From: Bacteroidota bacterium
Lineage (GTDB): Bacteria > Bacteroidota > Bacteroidia > Flavobacteriales_D > Crocinitomicaceae
NCBI GenBank assembly: GCA_006226555.1
Contig: SBGS01000213.1
Location: 1-6,565 of the forward strand
Direction: 5' to 3'
Length of the DNA stretch: 6,565 bases
Under the pieces are notes generated by a model. It searched no databases and was not told where the DNA came from. It saw only the letters and a list, made by a program, of their open reading frames with translations. Both the position numbers and the translations under genes were made by a program. Of the stretch, positions 1 through 5,978 are shown piece by piece. Each line of letters opens with the position of its first letter. The stretch's first letter is position 1.

Positions 1-501
1 GATCTTTCCGATGATTCCCTCAAAGGAACGCCTGAGCGTGTTGCAAAGATGTACGTAGAAGAGATCTTTTCCGGACTTGATCCACAGAATAAGCCTAAGA
101 TCGCATTGTTTGAAAATAAGTACCAGTATGGAGAGATGCTAGTGGAGAAGAACATTACATTATACTCCAATTGCGAGCATCATTTCGTGCCAATTATCGG
201 AAAAGCTCATATCGCATATATCTCAAACGGAAAGGTGATCGGATTATCCAAATTGAATCGTATTGCACAGTATTATGCTAAACGTCCGCAGGTGCAGGAA
301 CGATTAACCGTTCAAATAGGTAAGGAACTGCAAGATCTTTTGCAGACGGAAGATGTAGCGGTTATCATTGATGCAAAACACTTATGTGTGTCTTCAAGAG
401 GTGTAGAAGACGTGAACAGTGAAACGGTTACGTCATTCTATGGAGGGTCGTTTCAAATTAACGATGTCAAGAATGAATTCCTGAAGTACCTGGATCTCTG
501 A
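1..501 (+). CDS. folE: GTP cyclohydrolase I (5'-truncated by window edge)
   Basis: FolE converts GTP to 7,8-dihydroneopterin triphosphate, the first step of tetrahydrofolate (and other pterin) synthesis, in the cytoplasm as a homodecamer. The reading frame is open from base 1, so the real start lies upstream. The 166 visible residues begin DLSDDSLKGTPERVAKMY, and the Met at base 49 is internal, because the TPERVAKM segment before it is conserved family sequence. All three zinc ligands of the family are visible: Cys58 and His61 in CEHHFVP and Cys129 in AKHLCVSSRG (fragment numbering; equivalents of E. coli C110, H113, C181). The blocks GLSKLNRI, KRPQVQERLT and the late TSFYGGSF also match the family. 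The C-terminus is complete with TGA at 499-501. The family is about 200-220 residues, so roughly 35-55 residues are missing off the window. The next gene converges on it after 6 bp, with no terminator between. Nothing suggests it is broken. Confidence 0.96.
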   Translation, partial: DLSDDSLKGTPERVAKMYVEEIFSGLDPQNKPKIALFENKYQYGEMLVEKNITLYSNCEHHFVPIIGKAHIAYISNGKVIGLSKLNRIAQYYAKRPQVQERLTVQIGKELQDLLQTEDVAVIIDAKHLCVSSRGVEDVNSETVTSFYGGSFQINDVKNEFLKYLDL

Positions 502-507
502 TCTTAT

Positions 508-897
508 TTATTGAACAGGATGTAATTCGTATGTCTCATTGATAAAGGCAAGACCTTCTTCAAAACTTCCTACAACTTTGAGAGGGTTGACAGGTTTATT
601 GAATTTGAAGTAATAATTTGCCAATATTTTTTGGGCTAGGTTTTTGGCTACAAAAGCACTTCCGAGAGAAGGAATTTTTCTGTCCATTTCAGCAGCATAT
701 TTTCTCGCTTCATTTGTGATTGAAACAAACTCATCGCCCGTGAAGATGAAAGGTCTTTTAATGCTTGTAAGATCGATGTATATCTTCTCCAGCTCCTTTA
801 GGGTGGATTTCGTCACCTTTGTTGCGGCCTTGTAGTGCACATGGATGATCCCATCTTGACGTAATTGTACAATATATTCCTGTGATTCTACCTGCAT
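508..897 (-). CDS. Small STAS/SpoIIAA-like protein, function unknown
   Basis: This is a 129-residue cytoplasmic-looking protein with no signal peptide or membrane segment. The N-terminal half has a strand-rich opening (EYIVQLRQDGIIHVHYK), then a helix (STLKELEKIYIDL) and a strand into a loop (KRPFIFTGDEFVSIT). A helix follows (NEARKYAAEMDRKI), then a strand and loop (SLGSAFVAKNLAQKILANYYFKF), ending in NPLKVVGSFEEGLAFI. This alternating beta-alpha order, with a late segment resembling 'F.. ..EA..WL', is what I would expect of a STAS/SpoIIAA-like fold, and I recall similar short proteins being common in Bacteroidota; that is recollection and inference, not a search. No catalytic motif is visible, so no reaction is proposed. 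The ATG at 895-897 has no Shine-Dalgarno sequence before it, as usual for the phylum. It lies 73 bp downstream of the OmpA-like pair on the same strand and could be co-transcribed, and it converges on folE. Confidence 0.85.
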   Translation of the reverse strand: MQVESQEYIVQLRQDGIIHVHYKAATKVTKSTLKELEKIYIDLTSIKRPFIFTGDEFVSITNEARKYAAEMDRKIPSLGSAFVAKNLAQKILANYYFKFNKPVNPLKVVGSFEEGLAFINETYELHPVQ

Positions 898-970
898 TAG
901 AAGTCTTCTGTGAAGGGTCGAATATAGTTATTTTTTAATCAGTGGTACTTTAAACATGTTAATATAGACG
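898..970. other. Intergenic spacer without clear signal
   Basis: This 73 bp AT-rich gap separates the OmpA-like pair from the STAS-like gene, both on the minus strand. I find no hairpin followed by a T-run that would end the upstream unit. An 8 bp perfect palindrome (aacatgtt, about 952-959) is present but too short to interpret. On the minus strand TATATTCG matches the Bacteroidota -7 consensus TAnnTTTG except at one position, but no convincing -33 TTG sits at the right distance, so I do not call a promoter. Confidence 0.4.
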
Positions 971-1369
971 TCATCTTCGAATGACAAAGTCGACACGCCT
1001 ATTCATTTCTGCGTCTTCCTTGGTCTTTTCAGGGAATCGAAGTGGTAGATCATTACTATACCCGGCATAGCTTAACCTGTTTTTGTGGATTCCATTCTTC
1101 TTTAAATACTGAAAAGCCTTTTTTGCTCGTTTTTTACTGAGCTTTTTATCCGGTCCGCAACACACGTGACCACGCACGTGCAGTGAAATTTCGGGTCTCG
1201 AATTCATGTATTGTACAAGGTCTGTCAACCGATAGCGATAGTTAGAATCAATATTGAAATTACTACCCTCGTAGTAAATGATGAGTGGGTAAAGCGAATC
1301 CGCAGCTTCCGGCTGTGAAAACGAATGATTGAATGATAAAATGAAAAATAGACTAAAGAATAATTTCAT
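971..1369 (-). CDS. Secreted OmpA-C-like protein with GHVCC motif (small paralogue)
   Basis: This is a 132-residue exported protein made almost entirely of one OmpA C-terminal-like domain, the fold that usually binds peptidoglycan in the periplasm. The signal peptide is MKLFFSLFFILSFNHSFS, with cleavage likely before Gln19. The domain spans about residues 28-132: LIIYYEGSNFNID (first strand), then HVRGHVCCGP (64-73), LSKKRAKKAFQYL (helix with the family Arg), HKNRLSYAGYSN and NRRVDFVIRR. Canonical members have GHTD, whose Asp contacts diaminopimelate; here that position is Cys70-Cys71 and the loop to the conserved Arg81 is about four residues shorter. The RA and NRRVD motifs are retained, so ligand binding is uncertain and may be altered. 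The start is fixed by the signal peptide and overlaps the 3' end of the upstream paralogue by 17 bp, implying translational coupling. AGGAGG lies only 2 nt before the ATG, within the upstream gene's Thr-Gly-Gly codons, so it is probably incidental. Confidence 0.88.
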   Translation of the reverse strand: MKLFFSLFFILSFNHSFSQPEAADSLYPLIIYYEGSNFNIDSNYRYRLTDLVQYMNSRPEISLHVRGHVCCGPDKKLSKKRAKKAFQYLKKNGIHKNRLSYAGYSNDLPLRFPEKTKEDAEMNRRVDFVIRR

Positions 1370-2201
1370 TGCCTCCTGTCGTTTTCTTAAAAATGATATC
1401 TACTCTTCTGTTCGATTTTCGGTCATCATTTGTTTTTTCCGGCCAGACAACCGGTTCGTTATTACTATATCCTTTGTATGACAATCTCGTCTTACTTATT
1501 CCATGCTTAATGAGATATTTGTACACGGTTTTTGCTCGAGCATTACTGATGCGAAAATTTGGTCCACAGCAAACGTGTCCACGAATATGAGCACTGAGGT
1601 CCGGGTTTTTAACCAGGGTAGCACGCAAATAATCTAAGTAAGGATAAGAGTCCGTGGTAACTTTTGCTTTTCCTCCGATAAAGGTAATAGGGGTTACGAT
1701 CGGAACACCTTCAACAATGTTATCAAGTGAGGGAGGGATGCGCAGTGCGGCTCTGGCTTCCATCTCAGCGATCGTTACTGTGTCATTTTCATTTGTATTA
1801 CCGGTGTAATTGATCTGTACATCATCCATTTTCTCTTTACCAACATAAAAATAAAGATCTACTCGATTCCATCCGGCAGGAGTGAAGTTGAGCGCGACAC
1901 GATGTGCGCCATAGATGTTTACACTGGGCTCCGTCATCTGTTCCGGTAGACGTTTCAGTATGCTGTCCGCAAAACACTGAGCATTTTTCTCGGAATTCGG
2001 CCCTGCTTCAGCAAAAGCATTCAGCTCGATGATCTGGCATTCAAATTTGTCCATGATGGTCTGCATGTTCAGGAACTCTGATTTTGATGAGTCCGTCATA
2101 CCGCATGTTACCGGATTATAATAAAATGAACGCTGGGAAATCTGTGAGAATCCATTTTGAAGTAGTAATACCCAAAGCAGCAAGAGAAGCAAGCTTCGCA
2201 T
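1353..2201 (-). CDS. Secreted OmpA-C-like protein with GHVCC motif and a second, degenerate domain
   Basis: This is a 282-residue exported protein. The signal peptide is a Leu-rich run, MRSLLLLLLWVLLLQNGFS, with likely cleavage before Gln20. The C-terminal OmpA-like domain (about 168-272) reads TPITFIGGKAKV, LSAHIRGHVCCGP (Cys211-Cys212), ISNARAKTVYKYL, SKTRLSYKGYSN and NRRVDIIFKK. It is clearly paralogous to the protein encoded next. The N-terminal half (about 39-119) looks like a diverged copy of the same fold: CQIIELNAFAEAGPNSEKN aligns with the GHVCCGP strand-loop, AQCFADSILKRL with the Arg helix, VNIYGAHRVALNF with the SYKGYSN strand, and WNRVDLYFYV with NRRVDIIF. That alignment is mine, by eye. 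The protein likely acts in the periplasm or at the envelope; a ligand is not known. It starts 50 bp downstream of the M16 terminator, so its promoter must lie in that gap, though I see no good consensus there. It overlaps the downstream paralogue by 17 bp. The extra tail TTGGNEIIL is absent from the paralogue. Confidence 0.87.
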   Translation of the reverse strand: MRSLLLLLLWVLLLQNGFSQISQRSFYYNPVTCGMTDSSKSEFLNMQTIMDKFECQIIELNAFAEAGPNSEKNAQCFADSILKRLPEQMTEPSVNIYGAHRVALNFTPAGWNRVDLYFYVGKEKMDDVQINYTGNTNENDTVTIAEMEARAALRIPPSLDNIVEGVPIVTPITFIGGKAKVTTDSYPYLDYLRATLVKNPDLSAHIRGHVCCGPNFRISNARAKTVYKYLIKHGISKTRLSYKGYSNNEPVVWPEKTNDDRKSNRRVDIIFKKTTGGNEIIL

Positions 2202-2251
2202 AAATGCTTGAACGAAAAACGGGACTTTAGGGTTACATCAAACGTTCATGC

Positions 2252-2281
2252 AAAAAAAAATCCCGACCTATCGGCCGGGAT
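2252..2281 (-). terminator. Intrinsic terminator of the M16 operon
   Basis: Read on the minus strand, this is a 9-bp stem ATCCCGGCC / GGTCGGGAT, with a single G-U wobble and a GATA loop, followed by an uninterrupted run of nine T (plus-strand A at 2252-2260, one of which closes the stem). It begins 7 nt past the TAA of the 692-aa M16 gene, so it ends that transcript. The T-run is on the minus side only; on the plus strand the hairpin is followed by just tcttt, so it is one-directional. It also marks the boundary that forces the OmpA-like pair to have its own promoter or to depend on readthrough. Confidence 0.92.
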
Positions 2282-2287
2282 CTTTAA

Positions 2288-4366
2288 TTATTTGAAAGAC
2301 TCAATGTCGATCTTCGTATTGAAGGATCTCGATTTAAGTTTACCACTTAAGGTTGCTTGCCCCATTGCGATCTGCATGGCATCAGGGAAGAGAATTCCAT
2401 TGTGGTTTGTATACTTCGAATAAGTAATGCGTGATTCACTGCTTTCTTCACCATTTGTTTGAATGCTCAAGGTCATTACCTTCATGAAAGTACCTTTTTC
2501 AAAGTACTCGAAAGACTCAGATTCACCATCATTTAATTTTAGTACATAACAAAGCTTACCATCCACTTCTTCAATACCAAGCAACTCATATTGCATGCCG
2601 CTTGTTTTGTAGTTCATTTCGGGAATGATCCCAACAGACTTGTGTTTTGCAGCTAGTTTCTCAGCTGAATACATTTCACTACCCGTTTGCATATTTGTTG
2701 ATTTTCCTTCAGTCGCACCAACGTACTCTTTTTGGAAAGTCATGCCTTGTGCTTCCAGTTTTGAACCTGTTGTATTTGGACTGATCCACACACGTGTCGA
2801 AGTCATAGGGAAAGGCATTTGAGGCATAGTGAACTCGTAAACCTCTTCTACGGACTTTATCTTTTTCAAGGTTTTTGCACGCATTTTAGCGTTCATATCA
2901 GGCATAATTGCGTTGACGTATGATTCCAACAGTTCATCTGCCGAAATATCCGCCGCCATGCGCTCTTTTACAGGATTACCAAATGCATCAAGCTTCTCGA
3001 TCTTTCCATCTGCATCAAAAGGTTTCAATTTTTCAATAACCTCTTCATTTCCTACAACAACAATATTCAATTTGTTAGCTGTCAGATATTTTTTTGCTAC
3101 ATCAAGAATGTCTTGTTTTGAAATGGCAGCAAGCTTTTGAAGATAAGTCTGATAGTAATCTTTTGGAAGGTTGTTTCTAATGATGCTCAAAGCGAAACGC
3201 GCCACAGTTGATGGGCTTTCCAAAGAGCGTGAGAAGCTTCCTGCCATTGATGACTTAATAAGATCAAGCTCATCCTGCGTTACTTCAGATTTGATGATTC
3301 TATCAAACTCATAAAGGATCTGTGTGATAGCGCTATCTGTAACAGCATTTCTGAAGTTACCTCCGGCGTTGATCCAGCTTCCGTTTTCAGTTACGTTTAG
3401 TCGGGAGTAACATCCATAGGTATATGCTTTGTCCTCGCGAAGGTTCTGCATCAAACGGCTTCCGAATCCTCCACCACCAAGTACTTGGTTAAGGACATTC
3501 AACTTAAGATAATCAGGATGTCCTGCCTTAATGTCAATAGGGAAAGTTACTTGAATTACAGACTGAACAGCACCAGGCTTGTTGACAAAGAATACGCGAT
3601 TACCGGAATTAGTATTCTTTGAAGTCAACTCAGCTTTATAAGGCTGTCCACCTTTCCAGCTACCGAAATATTGCTCAACAATTGGTTTTAATGTTTCCAT
3701 GTCGATGTCACCTACAACTACGAGGTAACTTCCTTCAGGAGTAAAGGTTTGCTTGTAGAACCCTTCAAGCATTCCTCTGTTGATGTTCGCAAGACTTGCC
3801 TCCGTCATGATCTCACCGTACGGGTGATTCGGGAAGTTAACTTTTGAAACGGCATTATTTGCCATGGTTCCTGCATCTGATTTTGCAGATAGCAATCCTG
3901 ACTCGTTCTGCTTGATCACACGATCAACTTCATTTTGAGGGAAATTGGCGTTCAGAAGAACATCAGACATAATGTCCAGTCCCTTTGACATATGCTTTGT
4001 AAGGCATGAAAGGCGAATAGAATTGTCGTCTGCACTTAGATTAGCTCCGATATAATCGATCGTTGCATCGATCTCATCCTTTGAACGATTGGTAGTTCCA
4101 GCAGTGATGAGTGAACCTGCAATGTCAGAAAGACCGGCAAGCTCACCTTCCATTTTAGGATTGCTTCCAACAACCACTTCAAATGTCACGCGAGGCAGCT
4201 TGTGATTCTCAGAAAGGATCACTGTTATTCCATTACTTGTTTTGTAAACTTCAGAATCTTTTATGTTGATCGTTTTTGCTGGACCTGCTGATGGTCGCAC
4301 AGAACGATCCAACTGACCGTATACAAAACAAGGTACAATGCTTAATGCTATGATTAGTTTTTTCAT
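2288..4366 (-). CDS. M16 peptidase-like subunit, zinc site lost, Arg/Tyr pair kept, with C-terminal extra domain
   Basis: This is a 692-residue exported protein of the M16 (pitrilysin/insulinase) family. The signal peptide is MKKLIIALSIVPCFVYG, cleaved before Gln18; Cys13 has no lipobox context. M16 N-domain, about 40-240: where active members have HxxEH, this one has DIAGS (81-85), and the later Glu-Glu is Gln-Asn (153-154), so no zinc can be held by the usual ligands. M16 C-domain, about 255-450: GGGGFGSRLMQNLRED then YTYG, giving Arg310 and Tyr317 with the family's seven-residue spacing. Residues about 476-692 are an extra domain of beta-strand character (YELLGIEEVDGKLCYVLKL, EYFEKGTFMKVMTL, YTNHNGILFPD), resembling LolA-type lipoprotein-carrier folds; that is inference. 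It lies 12 bp after the catalytic subunit gene and is followed by a terminator. In Sphingomonas A1 a comparable pair splits the active site between two chains, which is the likely arrangement here, rather than decay to a pseudogene. Confidence 0.94.
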   Translation of the reverse strand: MKKLIIALSIVPCFVYGQLDRSVRPSAGPAKTINIKDSEVYKTSNGITVILSENHKLPRVTFEVVVGSNPKMEGELAGLSDIAGSLITAGTTNRSKDEIDATIDYIGANLSADDNSIRLSCLTKHMSKGLDIMSDVLLNANFPQNEVDRVIKQNESGLLSAKSDAGTMANNAVSKVNFPNHPYGEIMTEASLANINRGMLEGFYKQTFTPEGSYLVVVGDIDMETLKPIVEQYFGSWKGGQPYKAELTSKNTNSGNRVFFVNKPGAVQSVIQVTFPIDIKAGHPDYLKLNVLNQVLGGGGFGSRLMQNLREDKAYTYGCYSRLNVTENGSWINAGGNFRNAVTDSAITQILYEFDRIIKSEVTQDELDLIKSSMAGSFSRSLESPSTVARFALSIIRNNLPKDYYQTYLQKLAAISKQDILDVAKKYLTANKLNIVVVGNEEVIEKLKPFDADGKIEKLDAFGNPVKERMAADISADELLESYVNAIMPDMNAKMRAKTLKKIKSVEEVYEFTMPQMPFPMTSTRVWISPNTTGSKLEAQGMTFQKEYVGATEGKSTNMQTGSEMYSAEKLAAKHKSVGIIPEMNYKTSGMQYELLGIEEVDGKLCYVLKLNDGESESFEYFEKGTFMKVMTLSIQTNGEESSESRITYSKYTNHNGILFPDAMQIAMGQATLSGKLKSRSFNTKIDIESFK

Positions 4367-4378
4367 GATAAGTCAGTT

Positions 4379-5851
4379 TTATTGTTGTCCTTCTTTTGGT
4401 AAGTAAAGAAGAATGATTCGTTTGTCTTGTGTAAGGTATTTTTGAGCAACACGCTGAATGTCTTCACGTGTAACTTTCATATAATTAGCTAATTCAGTAT
4501 TGATCTTGTTAGCACCACCACTGTAAACGTGATTGTCAGCAAGATTTTCAGCAATACCTGCTACGCTTGCGTTTGAGCTCACAAACTGGTTCTCATACTG
4601 ATTGCGGATCTTTTGAAATTCTTCTTCCGTGATGAGCTCATTCTTCATCTTTTCGATCTCCGCATCAAAGGCCATTTGAATAGAGTCTAATGATCTGTCT
4701 TTAGCTGCGATCGCAGCGAACATTCCGATTCCTGCGTCTTCCAATCCATAAGAGAATGAGAAGGCAAAGGTTGCAATCTGTTGCTTTTCGACAAGATTCT
4801 TGTTGATACGAGAAGAGGCTCCTCCTGAAAGGACGTCGTTCATCATTTGGAGTGCGTACATGTCCGGATGAGTTTGCTCAGGTAAACGGTATCCCATGAA
4901 AATACCAGGTAGCTGAATGTTGTCGTAGATCGTGTCTTTGATTACACCAGAGAGTTGTTCTGTTGCTTTCTTAGGTCTTGGGATTTCAATCGGAGTGTTT
5001 TGAAGCTCCTTTAATTTGGCAGCAGCTGCTTTATCTTTAGGTTTAAGGAAGTTTGTCCCGTCAAAAGCTGTACGCTTAACACCATATTTAGCTTCGAAAG
5101 CCGCATCATCTAATAGTTCCCAGTCACGGTACATGTTGATCGCTTGACCTTTAGGGATCGATCCAAAATACTTCGCTACCCATTTTTTAGTCTCCTCGAT
5201 ATCGATATCACCTGCGATCGAAACGGTTGCATTGGCAGGAACATAGAAAGTACGATAGAAATTTACGTAGTCTGCTTCTTGTGCAGCATCCAAATGCTCC
5301 ATGCTTCCGATCGGAACCCAGTTGTACGGGTGCTCGGTAAACATGCGAGAGAACATTTCAGTAAAGAAGGAAGCATAAGGTTGATTGTCAACGCGCTGTC
5401 TTTTTTCTTCCTTAACAACGCTACGTTGTGTCTCAATACCTACGTTGTCCACTTTAGCATGCAGCATTCTTTCGCTTTCCAGCCAGATACCCAATTCTGT
5501 CTGATTTGATGGCAGAATTTCATAGTAATAAGTTCTGTCTTGAGAAGTATTTGCATTCAGTGTTCCACCGTTGGATTCTACGAGTTTATCGTATTCACCT
5601 CTTTCGATGTTTGTCGTTCCTTCAAACAATAAATGCTCAAAGAAATGTGCAAATCCTGTGCGATCCGGGTTTTCATTTTTAGATCCTACGTGATAAAGAA
5701 CAGATACTGCAACTATTGGAGTTGCATGTTCCTCGTGCAAGATCACGTGTATTCCGTTGTCTAGATCATATTCAACGAACTTGATCTCTTTCTGGCCAAA
5801 CGATTGTAAAGCCATCAAGGAAACAATAGAAGATAAGAATATTCGTTTCAT
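4379..5851 (-). CDS. M16 family zinc metallopeptidase, catalytic subunit
   Basis: This is a 490-residue exported zinc peptidase, first gene of the two-gene M16 operon. The signal peptide is MKRIFLSSIVSLMALQSFG, cleaved before Gln20. The inverted zinc motif is intact as HFFEH: His69 and His73 bind zinc, and Glu72 is the general base. The third ligand is Glu149 in VVKEEKRQ, 76 residues after His73 as in mitochondrial processing peptidase. The N-domain is about 25-235 and the C-domain about 300-485. The C-domain position of the substrate-binding Arg/Tyr pair reads NLVEKQQIAT: Val354 and Thr361 replace Arg and Tyr, which the neighbouring subunit supplies. Between the domains, about 239-286 is a charged, Lys/Ala-rich insertion (including KDKAAAAKLKEL) beyond the usual short linker. 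The peptidase probably acts in the periplasm on peptides or misfolded proteins; the substrate is unknown. The ATG at 5849-5851 is the first after in-frame upstream sequence and gives a proper signal peptide. Confidence 0.95.
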   Translation of the reverse strand: MKRIFLSSIVSLMALQSFGQKEIKFVEYDLDNGIHVILHEEHATPIVAVSVLYHVGSKNENPDRTGFAHFFEHLLFEGTTNIERGEYDKLVESNGGTLNANTSQDRTYYYEILPSNQTELGIWLESERMLHAKVDNVGIETQRSVVKEEKRQRVDNQPYASFFTEMFSRMFTEHPYNWVPIGSMEHLDAAQEADYVNFYRTFYVPANATVSIAGDIDIEETKKWVAKYFGSIPKGQAINMYRDWELLDDAAFEAKYGVKRTAFDGTNFLKPKDKAAAAKLKELQNTPIEIPRPKKATEQLSGVIKDTIYDNIQLPGIFMGYRLPEQTHPDMYALQMMNDVLSGGASSRINKNLVEKQQIATFAFSFSYGLEDAGIGMFAAIAAKDRSLDSIQMAFDAEIEKMKNELITEEEFQKIRNQYENQFVSSNASVAGIAENLADNHVYSGGANKINTELANYMKVTREDIQRVAQKYLTQDKRIILLYLPKEGQQ

Positions 5852-5978
5852 GCTTAAGTTATTTTGAGCCGAAAAATAATGAATCTATCTTATTTTGATC
5901 GGTTTTAGTTGACCACAGGTTAGATTTCAGTATGAACGGTTGGGATCACATTGGTCCGAAAATTGGTAAATTTGAGCG
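5852..5978. promoter_or_regulatory. Divergent intergenic region between M16 operon and right-edge gene
   Basis: These 127 bp separate two divergent start codons and must hold both promoters. For the minus strand the best -7-like match is TATTTTTC (5871-5878), differing from TAnnTTTG only at the last base and lying 20 nt before the M16 ATG, but no TTG stands at the proper distance upstream, so this is weak. For the plus strand, TAAATTTG at 5967-5974 matches exactly. The short sequence TTGG recurs at 5940, 5951 and 5963, i.e. every 11-12 bp. There is no hairpin-T-run and no start codon in the region leads to a longer ORF. Confidence 0.45.
5940..5974 (+). promoter_or_regulatory. Candidate Bacteroidota sigma promoter (TTG ... 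TAAATTTG)
   Basis: TAAATTTG at 5967-5974 fits the Bacteroidota -7 element TAnnTTTG at every fixed base. A TTG at 5940-5942 is the best -33 candidate; the 24-bp gap is on the long side of the usual 17-23. The start codon of the right-edge gene is at 5979, only 4 bp past the element, so transcription would begin almost at the ATG (leaderless) or this is a chance match in AT-rich DNA and the real promoter is elsewhere. This is a sequence match only. Confidence 0.4.

Noticed and set aside
1..48. Reading ATG at 49 as the true start of folE
   Set aside because: The same frame is open to base 1 and encodes the conserved TPERVAK block before that Met, so the gene is cut by the window and not short.
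4112..4126. Loss of HxxEH in the 692-aa protein as a sign of a pseudogene
   Set aside because: The frame is intact for 692 codons, the signal peptide and Arg/Tyr pair are kept, and the partner gene carries the missing residues. This is a typical non-zinc M16 partner.
4328..4330. Cys13 of the 692-aa protein as a lipoprotein attachment site
   Set aside because: The preceding residues are Ile-Val-Pro, not a lipobox, and a normal signal cleavage at Gly17/Gln18 fits better.
5144..5509. A 121-codon plus-strand ORF within the M16 catalytic gene, and similar shorter ones at 644-835, 1369-1590, 2208-2423, 2625-2822 and 2913-3140
   Set aside because: All are antisense shadows (wholly or largely) of strongly supported genes; none has domain sequence, and the one at 2208-2423 runs through the terminator hairpin.
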